Assembly: GCA_013399895.1 (NCBI GenBank) | Contig: VXBA01004199.1 | Coordinates: 281,347-345,346, forward strand | Direction: 5' to 3' | DNA: 64,000 bases | From: Serilophus lunatus | Lineage: Eukaryota > Chordata > Aves > Passeriformes > Eurylaimidae | Shown here: positions 1 to 12,700 of the stretch, piece after piece | Numbering within the stretch: position 1 is the stretch's first letter | Layout of the letters: each line of letters opens with the position of its first letter | Made by a program: the position numbers and the translations under genes | Notes under the pieces: generated by a model | Told to the model about the DNA's origin: nothing | Databases searched by the model: none | The model's input: the letters and a program-made list of their open reading frames with translations, nothing else

Positions 1-2606
1 TCAACAAGCAGTCAGAACAAGTGCAGGACAGCCTGTACTCCTGAATGTAAACTTGCTTTTACACTTTTTACATCTTATCGCTCTTTTGTTTTACATATGT
101 CTTGTTGCTTTTCTCCTTTGACCTTCAGGAACCTTAGCAACTTTTCCCAGGACTGGATGTGATGGGAGCAGAGTTGCCACCTCTGCCTCTGCAGCCCTGT
201 GATATCACCCCCTCTGATACCAGCAATGAGGTGAAGAGTCTGGAAATCCATTCACGAGGCAAATATTAACCTAAAATCCCTCTTACTACAACTTATGCTT
301 GAAAACTTAGCAACAGCTCTCCCCCAGGACCTCAGTGACTGCTGAGTTGGGCTGGGAGGGACAGCTCTGTGCCTTCCCCCTGGTTTGTGCCCAGCCATCC
401 CACAGTGCAACTGGCAAACGAGACTCTGTAAAATCAGCCAACAAAACCAAGTTATTAGAGGCACATTCGTTCACTGAAAGCAGATTACAAATCACCCACA
501 TTCAGCACTTGGAAACAGGATTATTTGTGACATAACAGATTGTCACCATTGTAATCCAGAGCCTGTAAACACTTAGTTGTCCACAGGCAAATGCAAATCT
601 GTGCCAGTGAAGCTGTTTTTAGGTAGAGGCGATCACGAAACACCAAATACTAACATATGAGCCCTTTTCTATGCCACTAATACTGTTCCCTGAATGCTTT
701 CCCTGCTAACCTTAACCTAAATGTTGCCTGCACCTTCAATGGCCCTAGGACTGCATCCATAGGGAATTCTTTTATAAACCAAAAGCATGCACTATAATGC
801 TAAGTGGAATTTTAGAGGGAAAAATTAATTCTAAAATAATATGACATAGAAGACCTGATTAACCTGGCCTTAGTTCCAAGAAGCTGTTGACTATATTGTT
901 AAACGATTTCAAAACAATAATAATCAAAGAGAGAAATCAACATTTATGACCCTGGCACATCAAGCATCTTCAAACAGCTCTTCCAGCACCTTATTCCCAC
1001 ATCAGGAAATGTCAAGGGCTGATTGATTCCAGCGTGCCATCTCAGGATTGTGATAAATTGCAAAATCACACATCAAGAGCAAATCTCTGCAGAGAATTCA
1101 ACTTTCCAAGTCATCATATAAAGTTGAACATGAAGCCAGAAGCGAGATGCCAGGGGAAGTGTGAATGTACCAACACCATGCCACAAGGATCTAAGCAACA
1201 GCTTCACTGCAGGGGCTTTGGATTGGCATGTATGCAAACAGACATTTTCCCTTAATGAAGACTAATGACAGGCAAGGTAACAAGGGATTCTAGAGGGCAG
1301 CACAACAAAAACATGGAGGGAATAATCATATTTGTTCAGTAAAACAGATATTACTCCTTTATGAAAATGAAAAGGCTGCTTAGCCAAGGCTATGAAAATA
1401 ACACAGCAACACCATTGCAGGCATTTTCTCCATGCCCTCACCTACACACTGTCCATCTATTGAGAGCAGAAGATGCCACCCCACCCAAATGAGATTTGAC
1501 AAGCTGGTTTCTGCTCATTTCAGAGAACTGATTTTGGGCCCACTGCTCTGAGAATGGTAGTGCTTGCTTAGGTTTTCATTATTTAGGCTTTGTAGAAAAC
1601 TTGCCATGACACCCAGAGGATGTAGGAATACGAGAATTATGTTTTAAGTCCTGATTAAGTCACAGAAGAACACTCACGTGGCATATACATTTGCAGAAGT
1701 AATGGGCCACAAGTAAATGTCTTCTGTATAAGTGTCTTAAAAGGCTAAATAAATTCCTTCACTGTCAGAGATTCTGATAATGAGTTATCTTCAAATACGG
1801 TGTGAGCAGAGTGGAGTGTTATAGCAGGTAACTCCAAAACAAAAATAAATACAGGTTCTGCTGTAACAACTGCTAGCTGGCGAGACAATGAGTCTTAACA
1901 TTAACACACTTATAAGAAATTTCTCATTCGCTTTTTTAATACAAGTTTTAATATATTTGTTATCCTGAAGAAGGTGAAGTAACCCATTCTAGGGAACATT
2001 AAAATACTTTAATTGCTTACAAGATTTTTGAAGAATGGACATATAATAGTTTGGATCTCATATCACCACCAACTCAAAACCAGTTCAAAACTGATAAATG
2101 TGTATTTCTTATTTTTCAGAGCACACTATACAACTGATCCCACCTGAAAGCATCTCAGCAAGGAATACATTTTTCAAATATGTGAAGGTTTTCCTAATGC
2201 TGAGCTCATTCTTTCTTGGCCTTGTCCCTGGCAGAGCAGATGCCAGGACCCCCATGGGGCTGGTGTGGTGTCAGAGGGGAGCCGTGACACACGACTGTCC
2301 CTCTCTATGGTGGCAGCTGGGTGGCTGTATCTGTGCAGCTGAACCAGGGCAGGACCCTTCTGCTGCTGCCTAAGGATTCCCTTCTGCTGGGAGGTTTCTC
2401 CAAGGGCCAGGTTGGCTGGCAGCAGCAGGAAACAGTCCCACCGTGCTGTGAAACTAGGGCCATAATATGTTAATGTGAAGACTTTTTCCAAGTAATCTTT
2501 ACCATCTGTTGTCTCACACTAATGTTAGTATTAATAATTTATAGGCCTTCTCCTAAGGCTGAGGAGGAAGCAGAATGCTAAGCTCTAAGACAGAGACAGT
2601 ATCAAC
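1..2606. other. Unique noncoding DNA, no gene seen
   Basis: AT-rich, CpG-poor single-copy-looking sequence. I see no repeat family, splice-flanked frame or RNA gene. A perfect octamer ATGCAAAT lies at 591-598, but one or two such sites are expected by chance in this much sequence. A moderately GC-richer patch at about 2220-2450 has short open frames on both strands but no recognisable protein. Confidence 0.6.
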
Positions 2607-2622
2607 TTTTTTTTTTTTTTTT
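2607..2622. repeat. Poly-T homopolymer
   Basis: An uninterrupted run of 16 T. No retroposon body is recognisable on either side, so it is listed only as a simple repeat. Confidence 0.9.
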
Positions 2623-3729
2623 AATGAGATTGTTGTTGCTCTAGACGATAGCCTTGCCCAGGGAATATATGGTGCTGTTCAGCTTTCTGCTGCTGTTGCT
2701 TTTGTAAGCCTTTTACTGAAAATAGCAGTGGCAAGATATTTATTTTAGCACAGTTCTTCTGTTGCTCCTTTCCTTCTAAAATAAGGCATGCAGCCTATCT
2801 GGTACATAAGCAAAGTGCATGTAAAGGTCAAAGGCAAAGCATAAGCTGACAATATAAGTCGTATTATAGGATGCAGTTACTGGCAGGCAAGAGCAAGCAG
2901 GGTTCCTTCTTGTGCTATCCAAGGCAGTGTTAGGCTGAAGGAACACAGTTGTGCTACCAGTTTAAGCCAGCAGAAATCTCCTTGCTATATTTAACCTTGA
3001 TTTCCTCAGAGACCAAATACGTAAATGACAAAATGTGTTGCACAGCAAACACTACTTTCATAAGGGAGAACTAAGTTATAGTCCCAAACAATCAAATCAG
3101 CCTTTCCTACTCACAAGGCTTCACTTTAATCCCTTATTAACAGGATTAATAACAGACTTGCAGTTCATACCATGTTACTCCCCTTTTACACAAACCAATC
3201 TAGCCGCTTCCACAGAGGGACAGGTGGATTAATAGTCTTGGTCAACTATGGTGATATTGCAGAAAACCAGCCAAAGGGAGGGATTCCAGGGTGAAAATGC
3301 ACAGCTGGAAGATTGCTGTCAAAGCCATGCAGTGACTTCACCCACAGATAGAAATGTGAAATGCGTGGGGGACCCTTCTGCTTCTAAATTGAAAAACCAA
3401 ACAAAACTCCTGCAAGATAAACAAGTACAGTAAAGGAATAAGTCTCTCTATTAATAAATGCTTACCAGAGGATAAACAAGTAAAGGAATAAAGAACCTGT
3501 GAAGCTCAGAAATGTGGAGCCATTTGCTGAAACATAACTCCACTAAGAAATGCAAAGCTCTGACAGATTGTTGTACAATCTTTGATTTCTTTTAATAACA
3601 GTTGAAGGTCAGATGCCGCAGCTCTTCCTGGAAATCCTAAAAAGACTGGGTGGCTCCCCAAGTTAGAAAGGAACTGCCACATCTTACGTTGTGCAACACT
3701 GAGCTATTGACTAAAGTGTATTATATTAC
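2623..3729. other. Unique noncoding DNA upstream of the CpG island
   Basis: No repeat or gene recognised. A short perfect hairpin (AGATTGT / ACAATCT, 3-nt loop) at 3565-3581 overlaps a CTTTGAT core (3580-3586) of LEF/TCF type. This is about 180 bases upstream of the TATA box at 3758. Its regulatory meaning is inference only. Confidence 0.5.
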
Positions 3730-4215
3730 CTCCAGCAGCTGACTCAGACCCAGTTGTTATAAAAGGTTTTCGCACTCGCGCAAGCAGCACGTAGCAGTCA
3801 CACGCCGAGAGGCGCGGGGCCGCCGGACCCGAGCGGGCTGGGGCTGGGGCTGGGGCTGGGGCTGGGGCTGGCGCTGGGGCTGGGGCTGGGGCTGGCGCTG
3901 GGGCTGGGAAGGTCGGGGAAGTCAAGCTGATTACCAAGCCAGCCCCCAGCCCTCCCGGCGTAGGGCTCAGCCGGGTTACCCGAGTTCACAACGAGCTATT
4001 GACATTCAGCTGCATTGCTTACTCATTACCGGATCAGCAGGGGACTGTCTGGGGCGGAAAAGTTAACCCTTCGCCTGCCCGGGATATCTCGGAGGCATAA
4101 AAAAATCCTTAAGAAAGGACTAGGAACTCTGGGCCGGTGGGGCGCTCCTTCGGAGGCAGCCTTGCTCCCCGTAAGGGGCGTGGTGGAGGAAAGAAATGGC
4201 TATGCCCCAGGCGAG
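3730..4215 (+). promoter_or_regulatory. CpG-island promoter candidate with TATA box
   Basis: This is the only clearly CpG-rich stretch in the window: roughly thirty CpG dinucleotides by eye from 3770 to 4215, against a background where CpG is rare. A textbook TATA box, TATAAAAGG, lies at 3758-3766. An AP-1 consensus TGACTCA lies at 3740-3746. Transcription from this box would start near 3788-3795 and run rightward through the GGGGCT array. A possible splice donor, CCC|GTAAGG, sits at 4170/4171, which would give a noncoding first exon of about 380 bases. No long ATG frame is present, so a 5' UTR or lncRNA start fits better than a coding exon. The CpG density and motifs are seen directly. Promoter activity, start site and donor use are inferred. 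It could also be a GC-rich minisatellite region without transcription. Confidence 0.5.
3834..3908 (+). repeat. GGGGCT hexanucleotide array (about 12 units)
   Basis: Tandem 6-bp units run from 3840 to 3905 in the order five GGGGCT, one GGCGCT, three GGGGCT, one GGCGCT, one GGGGCT. Partial units flank both sides. The repeated G4 tracts on the + strand can form G-quadruplexes. The array lies about 75 bases downstream of the TATA box. On the minus strand it makes alternating Ala-Pro or Ser-Pro frames, which are artefacts of the repeat. Confidence 0.95.
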
Positions 4216-4465
4216 AATTCACCCTAAAAAGGAAGGAGAAATGACACCTGCATCCAGTTTTCACACTACCAGTTATTCACTGACTCCTGTGTTAAGGCAA
4301 GCAGGAGTATGGGATGCACAATGTGAGGTAAAGCGCATTTCTCACCATGACCCAATGCAGGTGCCACTCAGTTAAGATGTCCATGCCTATGTTTTCACTC
4401 TCAGTTTTACAAATGTTCATGAAATCTTGTAATGGCACTTTTAATGATTCATGCCTTCACTGTTC
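4216..4465. other. Unique spacer between CpG island and CR1
   Basis: Nothing is recognised apart from an 18-nt string at 4219-4236 (TCACCCTAAAAAGGAAGG) that recurs exactly at 6408-6425. Confidence 0.5.
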
Positions 4466-4936
4466 AGATCCCACCTGGAGTATTGTGTTCAGCTTTGGGT
4501 GAGTGATGAGAAGGCCAAAGATGATCAGAGAGCTGGAACACTTCTCCTATGAAGACAGGTTGAGAAAGTTGGCCTTGTTCAGCCTGGAGAATAAAAGACA
4601 TCAGGGAGAACTTCCAGTATCTAAAGGGGGCTATAAAAGAGCTGGAGAGGGACTTTTCACAAGGGCAAGTGCCAAATATTGATAGCTTTAAACTGAAAGA
4701 GGGCAGGTTTAGATTTGGTATTAGTAAGAAATTCTTACTGTGAGGATGGTGAGGCACTGGAACAGGCTGCCCAGAGAAGATGTGAATGCTCTGTCCCTCA
4801 AGAAGTTCAAGGTCTGGCTGAATGGGACTTTGAGAAACTTGATCTAAGGAAAGATGTCCCTGTCCATGGCAGGGGGTTTGGAACTAGATGATCTTTAAGG
4901 TCCTTTCCAGCTCAAAACCATTCTGTGATTCTATGT
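4466..4936 (+). mobile_element. CR1 LINE, 5'-truncated 3' end
   Basis: The sequence follows the 3' end of avian CR1 elements. Landmarks are the motif around 'cacctggagtattgtgttcag', the 'tgatcagagagctggaacac' block, 'ctcctatgaagacaggttga', 'ggcactggaacaggctgccc' and 'ggaactagatgatctttaag'. It closes with the diagnostic tail ATTCTGTGATTCTATG at about 4920-4935. It covers the C-terminal reverse-transcriptase coding end plus the 3' UTR. Near 4497-4515 about 50 bases of the expected consensus are missing, so the copy carries an internal deletion. It has many substitutions and is long dead. CR1 inserts usually lack target-site duplications and none is seen. Confidence 0.95.
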
Positions 4937-7900
4937 GAAAAACTTAGTATATTTTTAGGATAACTTCCAGTATTCATAGCTTTACATTTTGGGGCCCATA
5001 ATCAAGACTTAATATAAAAAGTTTCCAAAAGATGAGAGAGGGAATTATTGTTGGTGCCTCATGTTCCTGTGAGGCAGCACTATGATTTTCTGGTAAGGAC
5101 ATACTAATTTATGGCTTCTGAAGTGAGAAGACATCTAATATATCATCACAGATTACTGAGAGATATTATATTTGCTTTATTTGGTACTTAAAAATAAAAT
5201 AAAAATATTTCTGCAGTATAATAAAAAGTGCAATTCTCCCTTTTCCATCAAGTCAAATGCTCCTCTGTAAAAAGAACTGTATAATTCTATCCCAGAGAAG
5301 AGCAGATGGCGAATAGCAGGTATGCGAAATGTTCATACTACTCTTCTTTATTTCACCTTCCACTGTAATTATATTGCATACCAGGCTCCAAATGAAGCAT
5401 TGAATTCAGACACCAGAATTTGGTGGAGATGAATTTTACAAAGCTTTAAACATTAGTTCAATTTTGTGGTATTTTGAGTGTAATTTATGCACATCTCAAA
5501 ACATGCCAGATACTTAGAGGTATGTCAGAAGAGGCAAAGGTCTTATCACAGCTTATAATAACAAATGAAATTTTCAAATAAACAATGAAATATAAGTGAA
5601 AAGGCAGTTTGCTTGCATATGGCTAATGCCTGAATTAATATTTATTAGTAATTTCTAATATTGAGAGCAGGGAAGGTGGGATTTATAGCTCTTTTCAAAG
5701 AAGAGCCAACAAAAATTAGTTGGATTGGGCTGTGGATTAGTACCAAGAAATAGGGAAAAAAAAGATAGGACAGGTTCTTTGAAAATGCCAAATGAAGTGT
5801 TTCTGCAGATGAACTGTCCTAGGAATATAGAAAGACATTAAGGTGTGCATGTCCATGAAGGCAAGAGGGAAAAATCCCTTAAATTTAATAGGAAGGCCAG
5901 AAAAAGAAGAATAAGATTTAATCCAAGTGAAAGGTAAGATAGGAATTAGATTAGGTAAAATATCAAGACCCAAAAGAGAATGTATTACTTTAGAAGTGCT
6001 GGCATATTTGTTTGTTGGAAATAGTGGAAAAAATACGATTGTGTAAATTTTAAGAGTGAATGACAGTTGAAAAGCTTGGATGAGCAACAGTAAATAAAAA
6101 AAGGAGGATACACTTGCAAGCTTAATGAGCATCAAGGAAGAGAAGGAACTTTAATTAAAGTGCTTGAGTTTCACAGTTGGCATGTGGTTTTCCTTCTGCA
6201 AATGGATATTGAGGAAGTTCAGCTGGCAAGGCAAAGGCAAGCTGTGAGGAAAGCAGAGTGGAAATGAAGAAGTTCAGTTGCTGAGTTTGTCAAGAGTAGT
6301 TGAAGATGTGGAAGTGTGTCATAACATAGGAATGGAGGAAAACGAGAAGCATATGGTGTTTCTGAATGCTGGATAACAGGTGGCTTTCAGGAAGGGAGGG
6401 TGTGCGGTCACCCTAAAAAGGAAGGGGTGATGAGCTTGCTGGTGAGTTTCCTGGTAATGCTGGAAGCCATTTCTATGGACAAGAGGGAACAGAAAGCAGA
6501 TTTTACAGTGGGAGAGAGAATTAGTAGGGTCAGAAAAAGTGGGACTTTTTAAAAAATATTTTATTTAAGACATATGCAAACAAAGAAAGGAAGCATATGG
6601 AGTGGCACTTGAAAATGGGGCTGGGGTCAAGAGAAGTAGGGGAAACAATAACATGTTTCAGAAGCAGAGAAGAGTGGTTGAAGATGTCTCATTGTTTCTT
6701 CATGTTCCTCCATCTGCCAATATCCATCTGTTGGTTTTTTGTTGTATGCTCAAATGTCACCTCCAGTAACTGTTTAATGTAAAATGGGTAATCATGTCTG
6801 TCTCCGTTTCTTACCAGTTTTCAGAAGGATCAAAAGATCATATCTTCCACATGCCACTGGAAGGGTGAGGAGATCCCGCTTGTTCTCTGCTGCCTAGAGC
6901 TTGGTGATTAAAGGATGCTGTTCTGGGAAGCAGAAAAGGTCAGATGTGAATGCATAAATCTGAGGAGGCCCCTGAACTTGTGAAGGGGGACCCTGAAGCC
7001 CATCAAAGTGCTTAACTACTGCCCCATTCTATAAAGGTACTGATATCATCATCAAATCCTAAAGGAAAGGTGCAACAGGAGAATGTGCACCCAGGAAGGT
7101 ATTCCCTACCTCCCTGCAGCCTAGTGCTTGGTGCCAAGGACATCCGGGAGGTGAGATGTTGAAGATCCCTGCTCTTGGTGCCTCTCTGCATCTGCTGTCT
7201 CCTTGGTGCCCTAATCGCTTTTAATCAAATCCTGAGGCATCAAAGTGCTCTTGTAGATGACGGCTTACGAACCCAGCTGGGAAAACAGTATTACTGCTGG
7301 CTGTCTTATCTCATGCCTTGGTTGTAGGTCACCTTTTGCATTACAGAGGTGGCTGGTGAAGGTGTGTGCTGGCTAGCTGAGGAGAAGGTGCACCTTTTTG
7401 TGCTGCTGGAGAGATAGGTGAAGGAGCAGAGCATATGGAGGTTGGTGATGTGTAGCGTAACCCCAGCATGATCCACTGGAACCACTTGCCTCTCCCACAT
7501 GTTGCAGGATCAAGGAAGGTACCCTGTTGCTGGTGCCTTGGATTTTCTCTGGGAGGCAGGCATTTGCACACCTTCAGGAGATGTGCCCCTGTGTCACCAT
7601 CTGCTGGCAAGGACCCACTAGGAATATCCACCCCACCAATCATTTTCCCTCATCACAAAACACAGCAGTCATAGCCTGTCTGCTTTGCCATCCAGCAGCA
7701 TAGAGCTGAGTCAGTCTTTCCCAGGTCGCTGGGAATCAGACTATGCCTGCTGCATCCCCAGTTCACAGTGGCATATCTGTAATTATGATTTTCACTGTTA
7801 TGTTCATGATATCAGTATTTTTCTTGCTCTAGCCAAGACTCCTACTCTTCGTTCATGCATGAGCCTGTCATACTATACAATTACAGTGTAGTCAGGGCCT

Positions 7901-9691
7901 GATCTGTACTATAATTATAGCTGAGTCAGTTACAACAGGTTTGTCTCCTGACCTGCTTCCAAAATAGTCCTATATTTTTTAAAGCAAATGGGATATTAGG
8001 TGTATCCTTCAACCATGCTAATGCACTACTCTCATCTTGGATTTAAACCAGGTTCACTTCTGATAAAGCAACCTTTTTTTTTTAGCATAAACAGGAAATG
8101 GTCCAAACTGGCTGTTCATTTGCATTCACTGTCAGCTTTAAGCACTCTCTCTGGATGTCAGATATTTCCCGCTTACATTCCCTTCCCACGTTGTGTGTTT
8201 GCTGTTTCCTGGCATCCTTATCATATAGCAATGAATCACACTGGAGTGAAGATGTCAAATTGAGATAAAAAGTGGGACTAGTTTGGCCAGTCCTTGCTAA
8301 TCAGGCCTCTTAATAGGGAAATGCATTTAAATAGGTCAATGAATTTTACTTGCCTGTGCATCAGGAATTATCAGCATGGAAGACCTTGCAGTCAGGGGAG
8401 GAATTCTCTTTCAAGCAAAAGTTCATTGATGCACTAGAGCAGCAATCATGTAATTTACATTTCCATTTAAAATGGTGGTTTGCCTTCATGGTTTGTTGAG
8501 GGTCTTTCAAACTGTAATAAAAGATTCTTTATTTTTTCCTTAATATGAAAAATAATATATTTAAAATTAACTCTATGATCCTGTTAGAGCTAGAAAGGTG
8601 TTTGTCTAATCTTCCATCCTAAAATACAGTTGTAATTCTTAGTCTTTATATTTGCCTCATGCCTCTTATGGTAACAGCAATACTGTGAAATGCTGTATCA
8701 CAAAGCTAATCAAATTGCGAATGGAAAGCTTTTCCCTCACTCCATTATTTTAGGATTTTATGGGTTACGTCTGCTAAGGCACTTTCTGGAAGCCCCCAAA
8801 GAAGCCTGACACATGCAGCAGGAGAGTCTCAACCTGGGAGATTAACATTCTGTATCTGTTGATACAGCATATACCCACAAGTAAAGGGACAATTTGGGGT
8901 ATGAGGCGTGTGACAAGTTGTGATGGCAGACGACATGCCTGGGATAGGAGTGTCCTACTGTGCTGCTGGCATGGATACCTTGGCAGAACCCACCACTGGA
9001 CATCCCGTGCTGGTGAAAGGAGTCTTCCTGGCGGCACAGTCACACCATGTCCCACAGTGACCCATCTCCCTCAAGGATGTTACTGGCAGGGACCAGTGCA
9101 CCCTTTTGTTGTCATCACTGTGTCTGTGCCATGGGGTTTCTGACCCAAGCTGGGGCAAATATTTCCTGGTTTCTTGTTGCTCTTGGCTGATGGGCAGAGT
9201 TTTGACAGACTTTTGCATTTGCTTTGGCGTTTAGAAAGTGAGCCCCTCTGGCATCTACAAGGATTATTTCTGACTTTCAGCCCTGTTCCCTAGCTGTTAG
9301 TCCGGGATGGCATTATATGTCTTGGATTTCTAGCCATTGAAATATAATCATGAATGCAGAACTGTGGTGCACTTAGGTCTGTTAAACTTTCTGGCACCTC
9401 CACTCCTTCTATGTGTCTTTTTGGGCAAGAGCTCTGAAATTACCAGTGTTTGAAAGATAAAGTCAGGCTTTTTGTTGACAGTCCTTATTTTGCATTCACT
9501 TCAATACAAGTCTTGCAGAAGAGATTTAGGATAAGCCTTCAGAATAAGTCTACCTGAAGTCCAGTCCTGTATTCACATTCCAAAGGTCAAGTTTGCTGTG
9601 AAGCATGTGCCTTTACTACTTGACATAACTCTCTGACATTACTTAAATGTACTTGTCTTGCATAACATCTGTCTGAGGCTGTGTATATCTT
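4937..9691. other. Unique noncoding DNA
   Basis: No repeat family or convincing exon seen. From 5650 to 6600 the + strand is purine-rich, which opens a 132-codon frame on the minus strand (5737-6135). That frame has the biased hydrophobic composition expected from such skew. A perfect 7-bp hairpin (CTGTATC / GATACAG, 4-nt loop) lies at 8850-8867. Confidence 0.55.
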
Positions 9692-9708
9692 AAAAAAAAA
9701 AAAAAAAA
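9692..9708. repeat. Poly-A homopolymer
   Basis: An uninterrupted run of 17 A with no upstream AATAAA at the usual distance and no recognisable retroposon body. Confidence 0.9.
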
Positions 9709-12700
9709 GGCTTTTCCTGGAAGAAGTATTTAAAGACTGGACTAAGACAAGACTATTTTTATGATTTCACAAGTAAAAGGAGAAGAGCTGCAATCTCCCT
9801 ATGAAATTAGACATGGATATGTTCAAATGTTTATAATATACAAGTTACTAGAATTTAGCGTTATTTTCCATGTTGCTATATTCCCTTCTTCAATATGCAG
9901 GAGTGTATAGAAAGGTAGTTTTTACCTTGTGCTCCATTAACTGCTCTTAAATGGTGTGTGAAAATGAACTCAGAAGGCAAACCTATTGTCATTAGGCTCA
10001 AATCTGTTATGTGTTGCTTGTCCTTCTCTCAGGAAACGTTTAAACTGAAAAACAGAAAGGACTGAAAATCTGCAGTTCAGAACAGTACTACTGCTGAACC
10101 AAAAATAAGGTGATGTACACTGATCTTAACAAGATTGTTGCTGTCTGCTGGCCAGTCCTACACCCTTTATTTACAGGTGCTCAATTTCCAAATAAGTGTG
10201 GTGCAGCTTTGCACTCTGGGACCCCTCACACCTGACACACCAGGGTGCAGCTGCAATGCTCTCCTCCAACCCCCTTTATCAGCTCTGGGGAAAACTGGCT
10301 GTTGGTACACAGGAGTGTCTGCTCATCCTCCCAATCTGTGGTGTTGTTTTCTTATAGTCCCCCTTCTGTCTCCCTGGGATCTTCATGTCTCTGCTGGATA
10401 ATTGGATAGTCCTTCCTATGTATACAGCATTTTGCATAATGGGGTCCTAATTCATAAAAAGAACTGCAGTAAAGCAAATAACACCACCACCAAAAGAAAA
10501 TACAATCCTTTAATAATGAATTGATTCATTGAAGTTGGTATATAAGGCAAACACATGCATTGGTGTCTACAGAGCACCTTGTACAGTGTGGGGCTACACG
10601 AGGCCCTGGGTTGACTCCAGGAAATCTCCACAGAGGAGATTTCTTCCTGTGTTGCTTTTATATAGTGTATTCCAAAACAACACAGCCCCAAAACTAAGAT
10701 AGATAAGTACTTTATCCTCCCTGAGTGTTGTGTCTCACGTGAGAGGCTTCATGTGGCAGCCCTTTGGAAACCCTGTCATTGCTGCTAATGTAGTTCCTCC
10801 CCCCAGCCAGTCGTGTCAGGAGCACAGTAATGGTTCTTAGGATTGCCCAGGGTACCTACTTAAATTATAGATCTGGAATACTGCTGCCCCCTCTCTAAAT
10901 CTCTGATCTAGTAACTGTTTTTAATGATAAATTACATATGTCTAATAGCTCAGCTATTTTGTTTGGTTCCTTCAGAACTTTTGAGACGAATAGGCTCCAG
11001 CCTCAGTGATTTATTGCTATTTAATTTGTCAAGTTGTTTCAGCACTTTTTCTTATGCTTCTCTGACAGCAGTTCACCTTCACAAACCAAAGATAGGTATT
11101 TTCCTGTTCTCCTCAGAGTGAAGACCTACACAGAAACTACTTGGCAACATCAATGAGTACTTTCTTGTCTCTTTGACTTCTTTTTCTCTCGGTCAGCTGA
11201 TTAAATTTAGGGATTTTCCTGTGCTCAAGTCCTTTTTCATCACAGTTGTATTGGCAATCCCTTTCATAAGCTGATTGATCACCTCTTTAATGTACAATTT
11301 TTGCCTGAATTTTTATTTTACTCTCTACTCTACATTTTCTTTTCATTTCTCATCTACTTGTGACTGTTTTTTCCTTAATCATTGTCCATATCTGTTGCAT
11401 CTGAAATAATCTTTCCTGAACATAGATGATCACATACCCAGAATTCCAAGTAGGGCTGCACAGTCCAATCTGCGATTGGTTGCTTTCTGTCTTTCATGAT
11501 TTTGTTATACAAGGGCTTTTATTTATGCAGAAAAAATAATCTGTATAAAAGTCTGTAGGGTACTCAGCTGGTTTCTACTTAAAAGTTCCCAATTTGTAAG
11601 AGATTTCTGCTACTTGTCCCTGAGCATGCCACCTTGCAGTTGGTATAATTGAATTTAATCCAATTTATATTGCTCCATTTGTCATTTATTTCTTTCCATG
11701 TGATATCCTAATAGTCCTCTGTATTAACAGCACCTCAACATTAACATTGTGATCAGCAAATTTCATTTGTACGTTTCTACCTGTGTGCCAAGATCCTTAG
11801 AGAATGATGGGTAGGTTTCAAGACCTTTCCTTGCACCATTTCCCTGCAACCTCATGCTTTCAATTTTAACAGTTTAGAAAGGTCCTTAAATATATCATAA
11901 CATGGCTACTAACACAGGCTTTATTTATCTTATCTTCTGTGGCAATTTATGTAATTGTTAAAATCTAGATTGTTAAAATATAGATACCTGAATTCTATCA
12001 TATTCTTCCTTATATGTGTACATTATATATATTATATAGGGATTTTTTTTTACTCTTATGCCCCTCTACTACCTGGCAAAAAGTTCCTTAAGAATTATTA
12101 GTAATTGATCTAATTCTACAGTACTATCAGCAACTCATTAGATTTATTTTTAAGAAATCTTAAACGATGGCTTACTCTCTGTGCTTGATGTTTCTTCAGC
12201 ACATGGGTTTTTTTTCAGAACTATATGTGGTTTTATGGTAGTAACTCTGTCTCTGTAGAGTTGTTCTGGCCAAAAGATTGCTGTGAGAGCTTTGTGTTGG
12301 TGAACTTAGAGAAAATGTGTACTCTGTTGGTTTAGACTATAGCTGCTTTCTCCTTCATTTCCTAGTTTTATTGTTTATTGTTCTGGGACAAGATGGCTTT
12401 GGTGTGGTTGTAAATGTGATTGTTTTCTTAAGCATCCTCCAACTTTAATTCCATTGCATGTGGATTCCTACATTTCCATGAAGAAAAAGCTCATAATTTT
12501 ATCCTCCATCCTACTTGCTTCACCCCAGTGTGAATTTTTGGGAATGCTTTCCCCAGAAGGACATTAGGCTTGCAGACCACTGTCATAGGAAAGCCTCTGG
12601 GATCCTGCAGGAGAAACTGCACTCAGATCATAAACAAAAAACACTCCTAACTCTCTGCAGGGTTGGCAGACTTTTAATTATGACAGAGGAGAAATGAATC

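Noticed and set aside
3704..3989. Ala-Pro and Ser-Pro repeat proteins on the minus strand
   Set aside because: They are translations of the GGGGCT array, not evidence of a gene.
4464..4757. 97-codon minus-strand frame
   Set aside because: It is antisense to the CR1 fragment.
5737..6135. 132-codon hydrophobic minus-strand frame
   Set aside because: It arises from purine skew on the + strand. Its Phe/Leu/Ile-rich composition is what such skew gives, and no family is recognised.
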